Assembly: GCA_040754425.1 (NCBI GenBank)
Contig: JBFMCR010000044.1
Location: 1-64,000, forward strand
Direction of reading: 5' to 3'
Length of the DNA: 64,000 bases
From: UBA6918 sp040754425
GTDB lineage: Bacteria; Pseudomonadota; Gammaproteobacteria; Burkholderiales; Thiobacillaceae
Shown in pieces: positions 42,861 through 50,836 of the stretch; the stretch's first letter is position 1; the number at the start of each line of letters is the position of its first letter. Under the pieces are notes generated by a model. The model was not told the origin of the DNA. It worked only from the letters and a program-made list of their open reading frames with translations, and did no database searches. A program made the translations under genes and the position numbers.

Positions 42861-43880
42861 TTACTTGAACTGCGCCAGAAAGCGCAGGTCGTTCTCGAAG
42901 AACAATCGCAGGTCATCCACGCCGTAGCGCAGCATGGCCATGCGCTCGACGCCGAGGCCGAAGGCGAAACCGAGATAGCGTTCGGCATCGATATTCACGT
43001 GTCTGAACACATTGGGATGCACCATGCCGCAGCCCAGCACTTCCAGCCAGCCGGTATGCGAACACACGCGGCAGCCGGAGCCCCGGCAGATGACGCAGCC
43101 GATGTCCATTTCCGCCGAAGGCTCGGTGAACGGGAAAAACGACGGGCGAAAGCGCACCTTCAAGTCGTCCTGCTCGAAGAAGCGGCGCATGAAGTCGGCC
43201 AGCACGCCCTTGAGATCGGCGAAGGAAACAGTTTCGTCCACCCACAGGCCTTCGACCTGGTGGAACATGGGCGTATGGGTGACGTCGGAATCGCAGCGGT
43301 ACACGCGTCCCGGCGCGATGATGCGAAACGGCGGCCTGTTTTCCTGCATGTAGTGCACCTGCACCGGCGAAGTGTGGGTGCGCAGGAGCTTGCCGTTCTG
43401 CAGGTAGAAGGTGTCGTGCATGGCGCGCGCCGGATGATCTTCCGGGATGTTGAGCGCGGTGAAGTTGTAGAAATCAGTCTCGATTTCCGGGCCGTAAGCC
43501 ACCTCGAAACCCATGGAGTGGAACAGCGCCTGGATGCGCTCCAGCGTGCGCGTCACCGGATGCAGGCCGCCGCGGCCGCACCCTCGGCCGGGCAGGGTGA
43601 CGTCGATGGTTTCTTCCTTGAGCCTGCGCTCAAGTTCGGCTTCCTGCAACGCATCGCGGCGCATTTTCAGTGCAGCTTCCACCGCCTGCTTGGCCTCGTT
43701 GATGCGCGCACCGGCGGACTTGCGCTCGTCCGGCGACATGCCGCCGAGCGACTTCAGCAGTTCGGTCAGCGCGCCCTGTTTGCCGAGGAAACGGGTCTTG
43801 ACCTGCTCCAGCGCCAAGAGGTCCTGGCAGCCGCGTATGGCAGCCAGGGCTTCGGCAACGATTTCGTTGGGATTACGCAT
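42861..43880 (-). CDS. pheS: Phenylalanyl-tRNA synthetase alpha subunit
   Basis: The 339-residue class II catalytic subunit has an N-terminal coiled coil, HPVTRTLERIQALFHSMGFE, FTALNIPEDHPARAMHDTFY, motif 2 PGRVYRCDSDVTHTPMFHQV and motif 3 GFAFGLGVERMAMLRYGVDD. A strong hairpin lies just upstream and may act as an attenuator-type control. Confidence 0.97.
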   Translation of the reverse strand: MRNPNEIVAEALAAIRGCQDLLALEQVKTRFLGKQGALTELLKSLGGMSPDERKSAGARINEAKQAVEAALKMRRDALQEAELERRLKEETIDVTLPGRGCGRGGLHPVTRTLERIQALFHSMGFEVAYGPEIETDFYNFTALNIPEDHPARAMHDTFYLQNGKLLRTHTSPVQVHYMQENRPPFRIIAPGRVYRCDSDVTHTPMFHQVEGLWVDETVSFADLKGVLADFMRRFFEQDDLKVRFRPSFFPFTEPSAEMDIGCVICRGSGCRVCSHTGWLEVLGCGMVHPNVFRHVNIDAERYLGFAFGLGVERMAMLRYGVDDLRLFFENDLRFLAQFK

Positions 43881-43905
43881 TCTCTACTTTTTCGGTCGGC
43901 TCCAA

Positions 43906-43945
43906 CAAAACGGTCATGGCGACAATCATCGCCATGACCGTTTTT
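43906..43945. terminator. Strong hairpin just upstream of pheS (terminator or attenuator)
   Basis: AAAACGGTCATGGCG-acaatcat-CGCCATGACCGTTTT: a 15-bp stem, T-run on both strands. On the minus strand it lies between rplT and pheS, 26 nt before the pheS ATG. It could terminate the rplT transcript or attenuate pheST. Confidence 0.75.
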
Positions 43946-43977
43946 CCCTCACCCCGCCCTCTCCCGTGGGAGAGGGC
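43946..43977. repeat. REP-like palindrome, family A copy 2
   Basis: CCCTCACCCC-G-CCCTCTCCC-gt-GGGAGAGGG: the same flank and hairpin arms as 33833-33866. Confidence 0.8.
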
Positions 43978-44003
43978 TGGTGTGTCGCTTTGCGACGTTC
44001 AAG

Positions 44004-44032
44004 CCAAAAGAGGCCTTGCGGCCTCTTTTTTA
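44004..44032 (-). terminator. Rho-independent terminator after rplT
   Basis: Minus strand: AAAAAAGAGGCC-GCAA-GGCCTCTTTT, 12 nt after the rplT stop. It ends the infC-rpmI-rplT transcript. Confidence 0.85.
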
Positions 44033-44044
44033 CAGCTCAAGCAT

Positions 44045-44404
44045 TCAGGCAGCGAGGCCCGCTTTTGCCTGCTCGGCCAGTTTCGCAAACGCGTCCTTGT
44101 CGAACACGGCGATATCGGCGAGCACCTTGCGGTCCATCTCGATAGCGGCTTTTTTCAGGCCGTTCATGAATACGCTGTAGGACAGGCCGCACTCGCGGGC
44201 AGCCGCGTTGATACGGGCGATCCACAGGGCGCGGAACTGGCGCTTCTTCTGGCGGCGGTCGCGATAGGCATACTGTCCCGCCTTCATCACCGCCTCGTTG
44301 GCGACACGGAATACGTTCTTGCGGCGGCCGCGGTAACCCTTGGCAGCGTCGAGCACCTTCTTGTGGCTGGCGCGGGCCGTTACACCTCTTTTGACGCGTG
44401 GCAT
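44045..44404 (-). CDS. rplT: Ribosomal protein L20
   Basis: The 119-residue protein has the full L20 sequence pattern: MPRVKRGVTARASHKKVLDA, AKGYRGRRKNVFRVANEAVM, RQFRALWIARINAAARECGL. It follows rpmI by 11 nt. In E. coli, L20 represses rpmI-rplT translation by binding their leader. Confidence 0.98.
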   Translation of the reverse strand: MPRVKRGVTARASHKKVLDAAKGYRGRRKNVFRVANEAVMKAGQYAYRDRRQKKRQFRALWIARINAAARECGLSYSVFMNGLKKAAIEMDRKVLADIAVFDKDAFAKLAEQAKAGLAA

Positions 44405-44415
44405 GTTTATCCTCC

Positions 44416-44613
44416 TTATGCGTAGGGCAGCATCTTGCGCATGGCTTTCTGGTTGCTGGCATCGGCCACGGCCATGCCACGCAACTGGCGCTTGCGCTTG
44501 GTGGTTTTCTTGGTGAGGATGTGACGCAGGAAAGCGTGGGTACGCTTGAACTTGCCACTACCCAGGGCGCGGAAACGCTTGGCGGCACCGCTCTTGGACT
44601 TCATTTTGGGCAT
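44416..44613 (-). CDS. rpmI: Ribosomal protein L35
   Basis: The 65-residue protein starts MPKMKSKSGAAKRFRALGSG and ends RKMLPYA. GGAG lies 6 nt before ATG 44613, which decides this start over the in-frame ATG 44625 that would add MEPK. Confidence 0.97.
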   Translation of the reverse strand: MPKMKSKSGAAKRFRALGSGKFKRTHAFLRHILTKKTTKRKRQLRGMAVADASNQKAMRKMLPYA

Positions 44614-44806
44614 TTTGGGCTCCATTTATGTCATGACCACAGGCGGCATCACCCCGATGCACTTGTATGACCTGTCGATCACTTGTTTCCCGGAAACTTT
44701 ACTTGTAGCCGGGTTTGTCCGAGTTAAGCGGCACGAATGTGTCCGCTTCAACGAGGACACTTATTGCGGCGCCGAGTCAAATAAATTCGGCGGGTCCGCA
44801 ATAAGC
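44614..44806 (-). promoter_or_regulatory. Structured leader between infC and rpmI
   Basis: Several hairpins are packed in 193 nt. Minus-strand ATTGCGG...CCGCAAT with inner CCGA/TCGG directly follows infC. Then come GTGTCC/GGACAC and AAGCGG/CCGCTT, which overlap and would be mutually exclusive, and TTTCC/GGAAA. This fits an L20-responsive leader, though I cannot match it to a known RNA family. Confidence 0.5.
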
Positions 44807-45328
44807 TTACTTCTTCTTTTTGGGCGCCAGCACCATCACCATCTGGCGGCCTTCCATCTTTGGAAACTGCTCGGTGACGGAAATTTCCGCCACGTCCGCT
44901 TCCACCCGTTTCAACTGCGCAAGGCCCAGTTCCTGGTGCGCCATTTCGCGCCCGCGGAAGCGCAGGGTCACCTTCACCTTGTCGCCTTCGCCCAGAAACT
45001 TGACGATATTGCGCAGCTTGATCTGGTAGTCGCCCTCGTCGGTGCCGGGCCGGAACTTGATTTCCTTGACCTGCACCAGCTTCTGCTTGAGCTTGGCTTC
45101 GTGCTGCTTCTTGCTTTCCTGATACTTGAACTTGCCGAAATCCATGATCTTGCAGACCGGCGGCCTGGCGGTGGGGGAAATCTCCACCAGGTCCAGTTCC
45201 GCGTCTTCCGCCGCCTGCATCGCCTGCCGCAAGCTCACGATCCCCAGCTGTTCTCCATCAGAACCAATCAAGCGAACTTCGGGAGCATCGATTTCTCCGT
45301 TGATTCGCGTCTGCTTTTCAGTAGCGAT
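44807..45328 (-). CDS. infC: Translation initiation factor IF-3 (apparent AUC start)
   Basis: The 173-residue protein blocks subunit joining and proofreads start codons. The conserved N-terminus TEKQTRINGEIDAPEVRLIG begins right after codon ATC (45328-45326), which is preceded by GGAG at 8 nt. No ATG, GTG or TTG occurs in frame between there and TTG 45271, which would delete part of the N domain. Rare starts of infC (AUU in E. coli) are used for autoregulation by IF-3 itself. C-terminal landmarks are PVCKIMDFGKFKYQESKK and KVKVTLRFRGREMAHQELG. Confidence 0.93.
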   Translation of the reverse strand: MATEKQTRINGEIDAPEVRLIGSDGEQLGIVSLRQAMQAAEDAELDLVEISPTARPPVCKIMDFGKFKYQESKKQHEAKLKQKLVQVKEIKFRPGTDEGDYQIKLRNIVKFLGEGDKVKVTLRFRGREMAHQELGLAQLKRVEADVAEISVTEQFPKMEGRQMVMVLAPKKKK

Positions 45329-45340
45329 GAGCCATTCTCC
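45326..45340 (-). promoter_or_regulatory. SD and AUC start codon of infC
   Basis: GGAGAATGGCTCATC: SD GGAG, 8-nt spacer, ATC. The ATG inside the spacer is out of frame and stops after four codons (GCT CAT CGC TAC TGA), so it cannot start infC. Confidence 0.75.
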
Positions 45341-45372
45341 AAATCAAACCCGCCGGTTCAACCAGCCGGGCA

Positions 45373-45412
45373 AAAATGAACGAGGAGCGGCAAGCTGCCC
45401 CGCTCCTCGTTC
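45373..45412 (-). terminator. Terminator or attenuator between thrS and infC
   Basis: Minus strand: GAACGAGGAGCGG-ggcagcttg-CCGCTCCTCGTTC followed by ATTTTTG. A 13-bp perfect stem with a T-run. Partial termination here would set the thrS:infC ratio. Confidence 0.75.
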
Positions 45413-45417
45413 GCCAT

Positions 45418-45455
45418 AATTCGTTAGCTGCGTGCCAATTCGTTAGCTGCGTGCC
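45418..45455. repeat. 19-bp exact tandem repeat at the 3' end of thrS
   Basis: AATTCGTTAGCTGCGTGCC occurs twice head-to-tail (45418-45436 and 45437-45455). The second unit contains the thrS stop codon and last codons, the first is noncoding: a local duplication of the gene end. Confidence 0.92.
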
Positions 45456-47356
45456 GCGACCTCTTCGGCCAGCCTGTCGATGAAGTCTTCCACTTTCATC
45501 GCGCCCAGGTCCCGGTTGCCGCGTGCGCGAACGGCGACTTTGCCGTCCGCCGTTTCCTTGTCGCCCACGATCAGCAAATAGGGCAGCTTCTGCATGCTAT
45601 GTTCCCGGATTTTATAGGTTATTTTGTTATTACTCAAGTCCGAAATGGCCCGAATGCCGGCTTTCCCGAGGGTAGCCGTAACTTTTTTGGCATATTCGGC
45701 CTGCCCGTCCGAGATATTCAGCACCGCGGCCTGTACCGGGGCGAGCCAGACCGGGAAGCTTCCGGCATGGTGCTCGATGAGGATGCCGATGAAGCGCTCC
45801 ATCGAGCCGAGTATCGCCCGGTGCAGCATGACCGGGGGGCGGCGAGAGTTGTCCTCGTCGACGAATTCCGCGCCCAAGCGCACCGGCAGGTTGAAATCGA
45901 GCTGGATGGTGCCGCACTGCCACAGGCGCCCCAGGCTGTCTTTCAGGGTGAATTCGATCTTGGGGCCGTAGAAGGCGCCCTCGCCCGGCTGCAGATCATA
46001 GGCCAGCTTGTTCTTGTCCAGCGCCGCCGCCAGGGACGCTTCGGCCTTGTCCCAGGACTCATCCGAGCCCACACGCTTGTCGGGGCGGGTGGAGAGTTTG
46101 ACCAGCACGTCGTTGAAACCGAAATCGGCGTAGACCTTCTGCAGCATGACGATGAAGCCCGCCACTTCGTCCTCGATCTGGTCTTCGGTGCAGAAAATGT
46201 GGGCGTCGTCCTGGGTGAAGCCGCGCACGCGCATGATGCCGTGCAGCGCGCCGGAGGGCTCGTTGCGGTGGCAGGAGCCGAACTCCGCCAGACGCAGCGG
46301 CAGGTCGCGATAGGAATGCAGGCCGCTGTTGAATATCTGCACGTGACCCGGGCAGTTCATCGGCTTTACCGCATACTCGCGGTTTTCCGACGAAGTGGTG
46401 AACATGTGCTCGCGGTAGTTTTCCCAGTGCCCGGATTTCTCCCACAGGCTCTTGTCCATCACCGCCGGGGTGCGCACCTCCTGGTAGCCGTATTCGATGA
46501 ACTTCTGCCGCATGTACTGCTCGATCTGCTGCCAGATCACCCAGCCCCTGGGATGCCAGAACACCATGCCCGGCGCCTCGTCCTGCATGTGGAAGAGGTC
46601 GAGCAGTTTGGACAGCTTGCGGTGGTCGCGCTTCTCGGCCTCTTCCAGACGATGCAGGTAGGCGTCGAGGTCTTCCTTTTTCGCCCACGCCGTGCCGTAG
46701 ATGCGCTGCAGCATGGGGTTGCGCGAATCTCCGCGCCAGTAGGCGCCGGCCAGCTTCATCAGCTTGAAGGCGCGCGGCAGCTTGCCGGTAGAAGGCAGGT
46801 GCGGTCCGCGGCAGACGTCGAACCATTCTCCCTGGCGATAGATGGAAAGCTCCTCGCCCTCGGGAATCAGCTCGTCGATGATCTGAACTTTATAGGTCTC
46901 GCCCAGTTCGGCGAACACCTTCTTGGCCTCCTCGCGGTCCCACACTTCGCGCTTGATCGGCAGATCGCGCCTGACGATTTCCTCCATGCGCTTTTCGATC
47001 TTTTCCAGGTCTTCGGGCGTGAAAGGCTCCTCGCGCGCGAAGTCGTAGTAGAAGCCATCCTCGATCGCCGGGCCGATGGTCACCTGCGTGCCCGGGTATA
47101 GCTCCTGCACCGCCTGCGCCATCACGTGCGCGGCGTCATGGCGGATGATCTCGAGTGCCTCGTCATCCCTGGCGGTGACGATGGCGAGCCGCGCGTCACG
47201 GTCGATCACATGACTGGTATCGACCAGCCTGCCGTCGACCTTGCCGGCGAGCGCGGCCTTGGCCAGGCCCGGGCCGATGCTGGCGGCGACCTCGGCGACC
47301 GAGACCGGCCTCTCAAAACTTCGGACCGATCCATCCGGAAGGCTGACATTGACCAT
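45443..47356 (-). CDS. thrS: Threonyl-tRNA synthetase
   Basis: The 637-residue class II enzyme has a TGS domain (MVNVSLPDGSVRSFERPVSV), an editing domain with HDAAHVMAQAVQELYPGTQV and the later zinc-site cysteine, a catalytic core (MNCPGHVQIF, RVRGFTQDDAHIFCTEDQI) and an anticodon domain. GGAG precedes ATG 47356 by 9 nt. It heads the thrS-infC-rpmI-rplT-pheST-ihfA arrangement. Confidence 0.98.
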   Translation of the reverse strand: MVNVSLPDGSVRSFERPVSVAEVAASIGPGLAKAALAGKVDGRLVDTSHVIDRDARLAIVTARDDEALEIIRHDAAHVMAQAVQELYPGTQVTIGPAIEDGFYYDFAREEPFTPEDLEKIEKRMEEIVRRDLPIKREVWDREEAKKVFAELGETYKVQIIDELIPEGEELSIYRQGEWFDVCRGPHLPSTGKLPRAFKLMKLAGAYWRGDSRNPMLQRIYGTAWAKKEDLDAYLHRLEEAEKRDHRKLSKLLDLFHMQDEAPGMVFWHPRGWVIWQQIEQYMRQKFIEYGYQEVRTPAVMDKSLWEKSGHWENYREHMFTTSSENREYAVKPMNCPGHVQIFNSGLHSYRDLPLRLAEFGSCHRNEPSGALHGIMRVRGFTQDDAHIFCTEDQIEDEVAGFIVMLQKVYADFGFNDVLVKLSTRPDKRVGSDESWDKAEASLAAALDKNKLAYDLQPGEGAFYGPKIEFTLKDSLGRLWQCGTIQLDFNLPVRLGAEFVDEDNSRRPPVMLHRAILGSMERFIGILIEHHAGSFPVWLAPVQAAVLNISDGQAEYAKKVTATLGKAGIRAISDLSNNKITYKIREHSMQKLPYLLIVGDKETADGKVAVRARGNRDLGAMKVEDFIDRLAEEVAARS

Positions 47357-47368
47357 GATCCATATCTC

Positions 47369-47405
47369 CAAAACAAAAAAGCGCGGTTAGCCCGCGCTTT
47401 TTCAT
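47369..47405 (-). terminator. Terminator between tRNA-Val and thrS
   Basis: AAAAAAGCGCGG-GTTAGC-CCGCGCTTTTT-type hairpin with A/T runs on both sides, just upstream of thrS on the minus strand. It would end the tRNA-Val transcript. Confidence 0.8.
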
Positions 47406-47546
47406 TCACAAATTACAAAAGGTGCGAACAAACGAAACGACGGCTTTTTATCCTCGGACGGAAAAACAAGTTCGCGGTGACATTTCGCAACCTCCGTGGG
47501 CCATTCGACCCTCTGCAATTCAGGACATCCCGGCCCTAAAGGAAAC

Positions 47547-47623
47547 TGGTAGGCGCGATTGGACTCGAACCAACGACCCCCACCATGTCAAGGTGGTGCT
47601 CTAACCAGCTGAGCTACGCGCCT
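47547..47623 (-). tRNA. tRNA-Val (GAC)
   Basis: This 77-nt cloverleaf has acceptor AGGCGCG/CGCGCCT, anticodon arm CCACC-TTGACAT-GGTGG (anticodon GAC), T-arm GTTGG-TTCGAGT-CCAAT, and encoded CCA. Confidence 0.97.
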
Positions 47624-47689
47624 GCAAGACGCGCATTGTAGCGGGTATGCGGCATGCGCTGCAAGCACAAAAAACCGCTGCGCATGCAT

Positions 47690-48445
47690 TCAACCTTCCG
47701 CCTTGAAGTCCTGCAGCATATCGTCCAGCAGCCGACACATGTTGCGCCAATGCGAGCCTTCCCAGTACACCCGCCCGCACCGGTCGCAAGTGCTGAAGCG
47801 CTGATAATTCTCCCTCACACGGGGCGGCAGCCGCTCCAGCACGTCGGCCTTGTCGACCGGGCGCAGCGGTGCATTGCAATGAAGGCACAAGGTAAACGGC
47901 TTGGCGCTGCGTGCGAGATCCAGGCGTTTGACGATCTCGCGCAACTGTTCCTCCGGTTTCTGCGCGTGCAGATAGCAGCCATGGACAATCTCCCGGCGCT
48001 TGAGCAATTCGCGGTCGCGGGAGAGCAGGATGCGCCCTTGTTGCGCCTCGATGGCCGCCAGTTCGTCGTCATGGTATCCGTTGTCATACAAGGTATCGAA
48101 GCCCAGCATGCGCAGCATGTGTGCCAGGCCGCCGAGATGCGCGTCGGCGACGAAGCGCGGACGTCCGGACGGTCTTTCGCGCAACCGCGGTTGCGAGGCG
48201 GCATCCGCCGCATCCAGACGGGGGCAGACCACGACATGGTCGCCGTCCGCCAGTTGACGGTCAAAACCGACCGGCTCGCCATTGACCAGGATCATCTCCA
48301 CCTCGGTATGCGGCACGCCCAGGGCTTCGATCATGTGCTTGGTCGTCGCGGCACGCGCGCAGACGCTGACAAATTCCCGATAACGACGTCCTGACGGCAA
48401 AAAGTCGTTGAGTTCTTCGCAAAAGCGGAAAGTGGCACTCCCCAT
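47690..48445 (-). CDS. Mut7-C RNase domain protein with ubiquitin-like N domain
   Basis: In this 251-residue protein, residues 1-80 resemble the Mut7-C ubiquitin-like domain (ATFRFCEELNDFLPSGRR, VLVNGEPVGF-type VNGEPVGFDRQLADGDHVVV). Residues 95-250 are a Mut7-C PIN-like RNase domain (FVADAHLGGLAHMLRMLGFD, ILLSRDRELLKR) with zinc-ribbon cysteines CLHCNAPL and CDRCGRVYWEGSHW. RNase activity is inferred from the fold. Confidence 0.9.
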   Translation of the reverse strand: MGSATFRFCEELNDFLPSGRRYREFVSVCARAATTKHMIEALGVPHTEVEMILVNGEPVGFDRQLADGDHVVVCPRLDAADAASQPRLRERPSGRPRFVADAHLGGLAHMLRMLGFDTLYDNGYHDDELAAIEAQQGRILLSRDRELLKRREIVHGCYLHAQKPEEQLREIVKRLDLARSAKPFTLCLHCNAPLRPVDKADVLERLPPRVRENYQRFSTCDRCGRVYWEGSHWRNMCRLLDDMLQDFKAEG

Positions 48446-48612
48446 GCCGAAACAATAGCATTCGCCGCCTTCCCCATGCAGGACAAGTCCAAAGCCAATA
48501 GACCATATTGCAAGAATGGTATTTATTCGCCAAGCCGACTATTCATTGCACAGGCAAGGCAGCCGTAAAATCAGGTACACAAACAAGAAACAACACACGC
48601 TCAGGAGAACAT

Positions 48613-49893
48613 GTGGCGCATGGTTGGGGATTGAGCGCAAAGCTCATCGGCTATATCGCAGCCGGCGCGATCATCACGTCCGTCGCCGTGGGCATTGCTC
48701 GCGTCAAAAACGAGCGCGAACGCCTGGGCAACCTGGCCAACTACTCCGGCCAGAACATGGCCAATACCACTGCGGCCGGTGCCGCCAGCCTGGTGGTCGG
48801 TTATGACTACGGCAATCTCGAAATCCTGGCCCGCAACGTGGCAGACCAGGCGAACGTGATGGGTGTCACCATCCTCAATCGTGATGGCCGCATCATGAGC
48901 CAGACCGTGGCGGGCTCAGGCAGGCAATACCGCCGCTACAAGGCGCCCATCGTGTTTGACGGCGAGGTGATCGGCTCGGTCGCCCTGGACATTTCCACCG
49001 AGAGGCTGGAACAGGCAATAGACGAGCTGTATGTCCGCATCGTGATCGAGCAAACCATCATCGGGCTGATTCTTGCCATCATTGTTTACCTGTTCGTTTC
49101 GCGTGGCATCGTATCGCCGATCCTGCGCCTGACCTCGGCAATGGAAGCGACCATCAACAAGGGCGAACCCTACATCGCAAAGCAGCTGGACGTGACCAGC
49201 GGCGACGAGATCGGCCGCCTGATCAAGGTCTTCAACAAGCTCAACCAGCAGCTCGCCAGCAACTACGAAAAACTGCAAAGCAAGATCGACCTTGCCGATC
49301 AGGCGCTGAGAAACAAGAACATCGAACTCATCGCAAGAACGGACGAACTGGAAAACGCGCTCGAAATGCTGAGTTCCATGGCCACCACCGACTGGCTCAC
49401 CAAGCTGCCCAATCGCCGTCAGTTCGACGAGGTCTTCGAGCAGATGTTGTCCCAGGCCGAGCGTTTCAAGGAGCCGTTGTCCCTGGCGCTGATCGACGTC
49501 GACAACTTCAAGGAAATAAACGACAGCCACGGGCATGCCGCCGGCGACGAAGTGCTGCGCCAACTCGGTACTTTCCTGAAGGATGCGGTACGTCGCTCCG
49601 ATGCGCCGGCCAGGCTGGGCGGCGACGAGTTTGCCGTGCTGCTCTACCACACCGCCGAGAAGCAGGCTGAGACCCTCGTCAGCCAGTTGCTGAAGAAAAT
49701 CAAGGCTCATGCCTTCAGCTTCAACGGCACGAAAATCACCGTAACGCTAAGCGCCGGGATTGCCGAGCTGTCCTCCCGGAACAACAGCAAGCAGTCACTT
49801 TACTTCGCCGCCGACAAGGCCTTGTATACCGCCAAACACCGCGGACGCGACCAGTACGTCCTGTATTCGCAGTTGCCCAATGAGGAAGCCTGA
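48613..49893 (+). CDS. Membrane-bound diguanylate cyclase with HAMP domain
   Basis: The 426-residue protein makes c-di-GMP. It has TM1 (LIGYIAAGAIITSVAVGI), a periplasmic sensor of about 130 residues, TM2 (IVIEQTIIGLILAIIVYLFV), HAMP (PILRLTSAMEATINKGEP), a coiled coil, and a GGDEF domain with active site RLGGDEFAVLL near 336 and an RxxD inhibitory site (RRSD) five residues before it. I chose GTG 48613: SD GGAG lies 5 nt upstream. The nearby ATG 48611 is out of frame. The stop is 1 nt before the PhnD-like gene, so the two form a pair. Confidence 0.9.
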   Translation: MAHGWGLSAKLIGYIAAGAIITSVAVGIARVKNERERLGNLANYSGQNMANTTAAGAASLVVGYDYGNLEILARNVADQANVMGVTILNRDGRIMSQTVAGSGRQYRRYKAPIVFDGEVIGSVALDISTERLEQAIDELYVRIVIEQTIIGLILAIIVYLFVSRGIVSPILRLTSAMEATINKGEPYIAKQLDVTSGDEIGRLIKVFNKLNQQLASNYEKLQSKIDLADQALRNKNIELIARTDELENALEMLSSMATTDWLTKLPNRRQFDEVFEQMLSQAERFKEPLSLALIDVDNFKEINDSHGHAAGDEVLRQLGTFLKDAVRRSDAPARLGGDEFAVLLYHTAEKQAETLVSQLLKKIKAHAFSFNGTKITVTLSAGIAELSSRNNSKQSLYFAADKALYTAKHRGRDQYVLYSQLPNEEA

Positions 49894-49894
49894 C

Positions 49895-50734
49895 ATGCGG
49901 GCAAAAACCTTCTTCGCCCTGGCTGTGCTGATTTCGGTTTCGATGCCGCTGCCGGCTGCACAGCAGAAGGCTGTCACGGACAAATCGCTCACCATGGGTT
50001 CGGTGGCGATGGATATCCCGGTGGAAATGATCAAGCGCCTGAGCGCGCTGACCAATTATCTGGCGCTGACGACCGGGTTCGACGTCCGTTTCCGGCCTTC
50101 TCCCAACCTCGGCTCGGCTGTCGATGACCTGGGCAGCAACCAGACCCAGATCGCCTACCTCACGCCGGTCGCCTACATCGATGCGCGCCGGAAATACGGC
50201 GTGATTCCGCTGGTCGCGCCCACCATCAAGGGCCGGCCGCATTTTTCCCTGGTCATCGTGGCAAGGACCGGTTCCGACATTCGCGCTCCCTCCGACCTCA
50301 AGGGCAAGCGCTTCGCCTTCGGCGACGAGAAGGCTCTGCTGCAAAAGGCGGCAGTAGCCTCCATGGGGCTCGGCACGGAGGATTTTTCGCACTTCGCCTA
50401 TCTCAAGCACTATGACAACCTCGCCAAAGCCGTGCTGGCCGGCGATTTCGACGGCGGCATCCTGAAGGACTCGATCGCGGACGACTTCAAGGACAAGGGC
50501 ATTACCGTGATCGGCTCGACGCCGCCGCTGCCCTCCTACATATTCGCCGTGCATCCGAGCATGCCGGCAAGCATGCGCAACAAGCTGCGCGATGCCTTCC
50601 TGGCACTGAAGAAGGACACTCCGGTAGGCACAGCCGCCCTGGAAGCCTTCGACAGCAGCTATGACGGCTTCGTCGTCATCCAGGACAGCGCCTACGACCC
50701 GGTGCGCAAGCTGATCCAGCCGTTCCAGAAATAA
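49895..50734 (+). CDS. PhnD-like periplasmic binding protein
   Basis: This 279-residue protein has a signal peptide (MRAKTFFALAVLISVSMPLP, cut near AAQQK) followed by a type 2 periplasmic-binding fold of the phosphate/phosphonate PhnD group: RFRPSPNLGSAVDDL, GNQTQIAYLTPVAYI, SDLKGKRFAFGDEKA, DFDGGILKDS. No ABC permease or ATPase gene follows. It starts 1 nt after the cyclase stop. It therefore probably acts as a ligand sensor for the cyclase's periplasmic domain rather than in transport (inference). Confidence 0.87.
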   Translation: MRAKTFFALAVLISVSMPLPAAQQKAVTDKSLTMGSVAMDIPVEMIKRLSALTNYLALTTGFDVRFRPSPNLGSAVDDLGSNQTQIAYLTPVAYIDARRKYGVIPLVAPTIKGRPHFSLVIVARTGSDIRAPSDLKGKRFAFGDEKALLQKAAVASMGLGTEDFSHFAYLKHYDNLAKAVLAGDFDGGILKDSIADDFKDKGITVIGSTPPLPSYIFAVHPSMPASMRNKLRDAFLALKKDTPVGTAALEAFDSSYDGFVVIQDSAYDPVRKLIQPFQK

Positions 50735-50743
50735 AAGCGTTTT

Positions 50744-50803
50744 ACTGCGGAGGTCGCGGAGTATGCCGAGTAAAGAAAACTGAAACTCCGCGACCTCCGC
50801 GGT
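50744..50803. repeat. Palindromic repeat, family C
   Basis: GCGGAGGTCGCGGAGT (50747-50762) and ACTCCGCGACCTCCGC (50785-50800) are perfect 16-bp inverted arms, extending to about 19 bp with one mismatch, around a 22-nt AT-rich loop. It lies between the convergent PhnD-like gene and relA. Confidence 0.88.
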
Positions 50804-50836
50804 CAATTTGCGGTTGATCCGGTTGGGTAAATCAAG

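Noticed and set aside
48611..48640. ATG 48611 as the start of the diguanylate cyclase
   Set aside because: It is out of frame with the cyclase; GTG 48613 is in frame with a correctly spaced SD.
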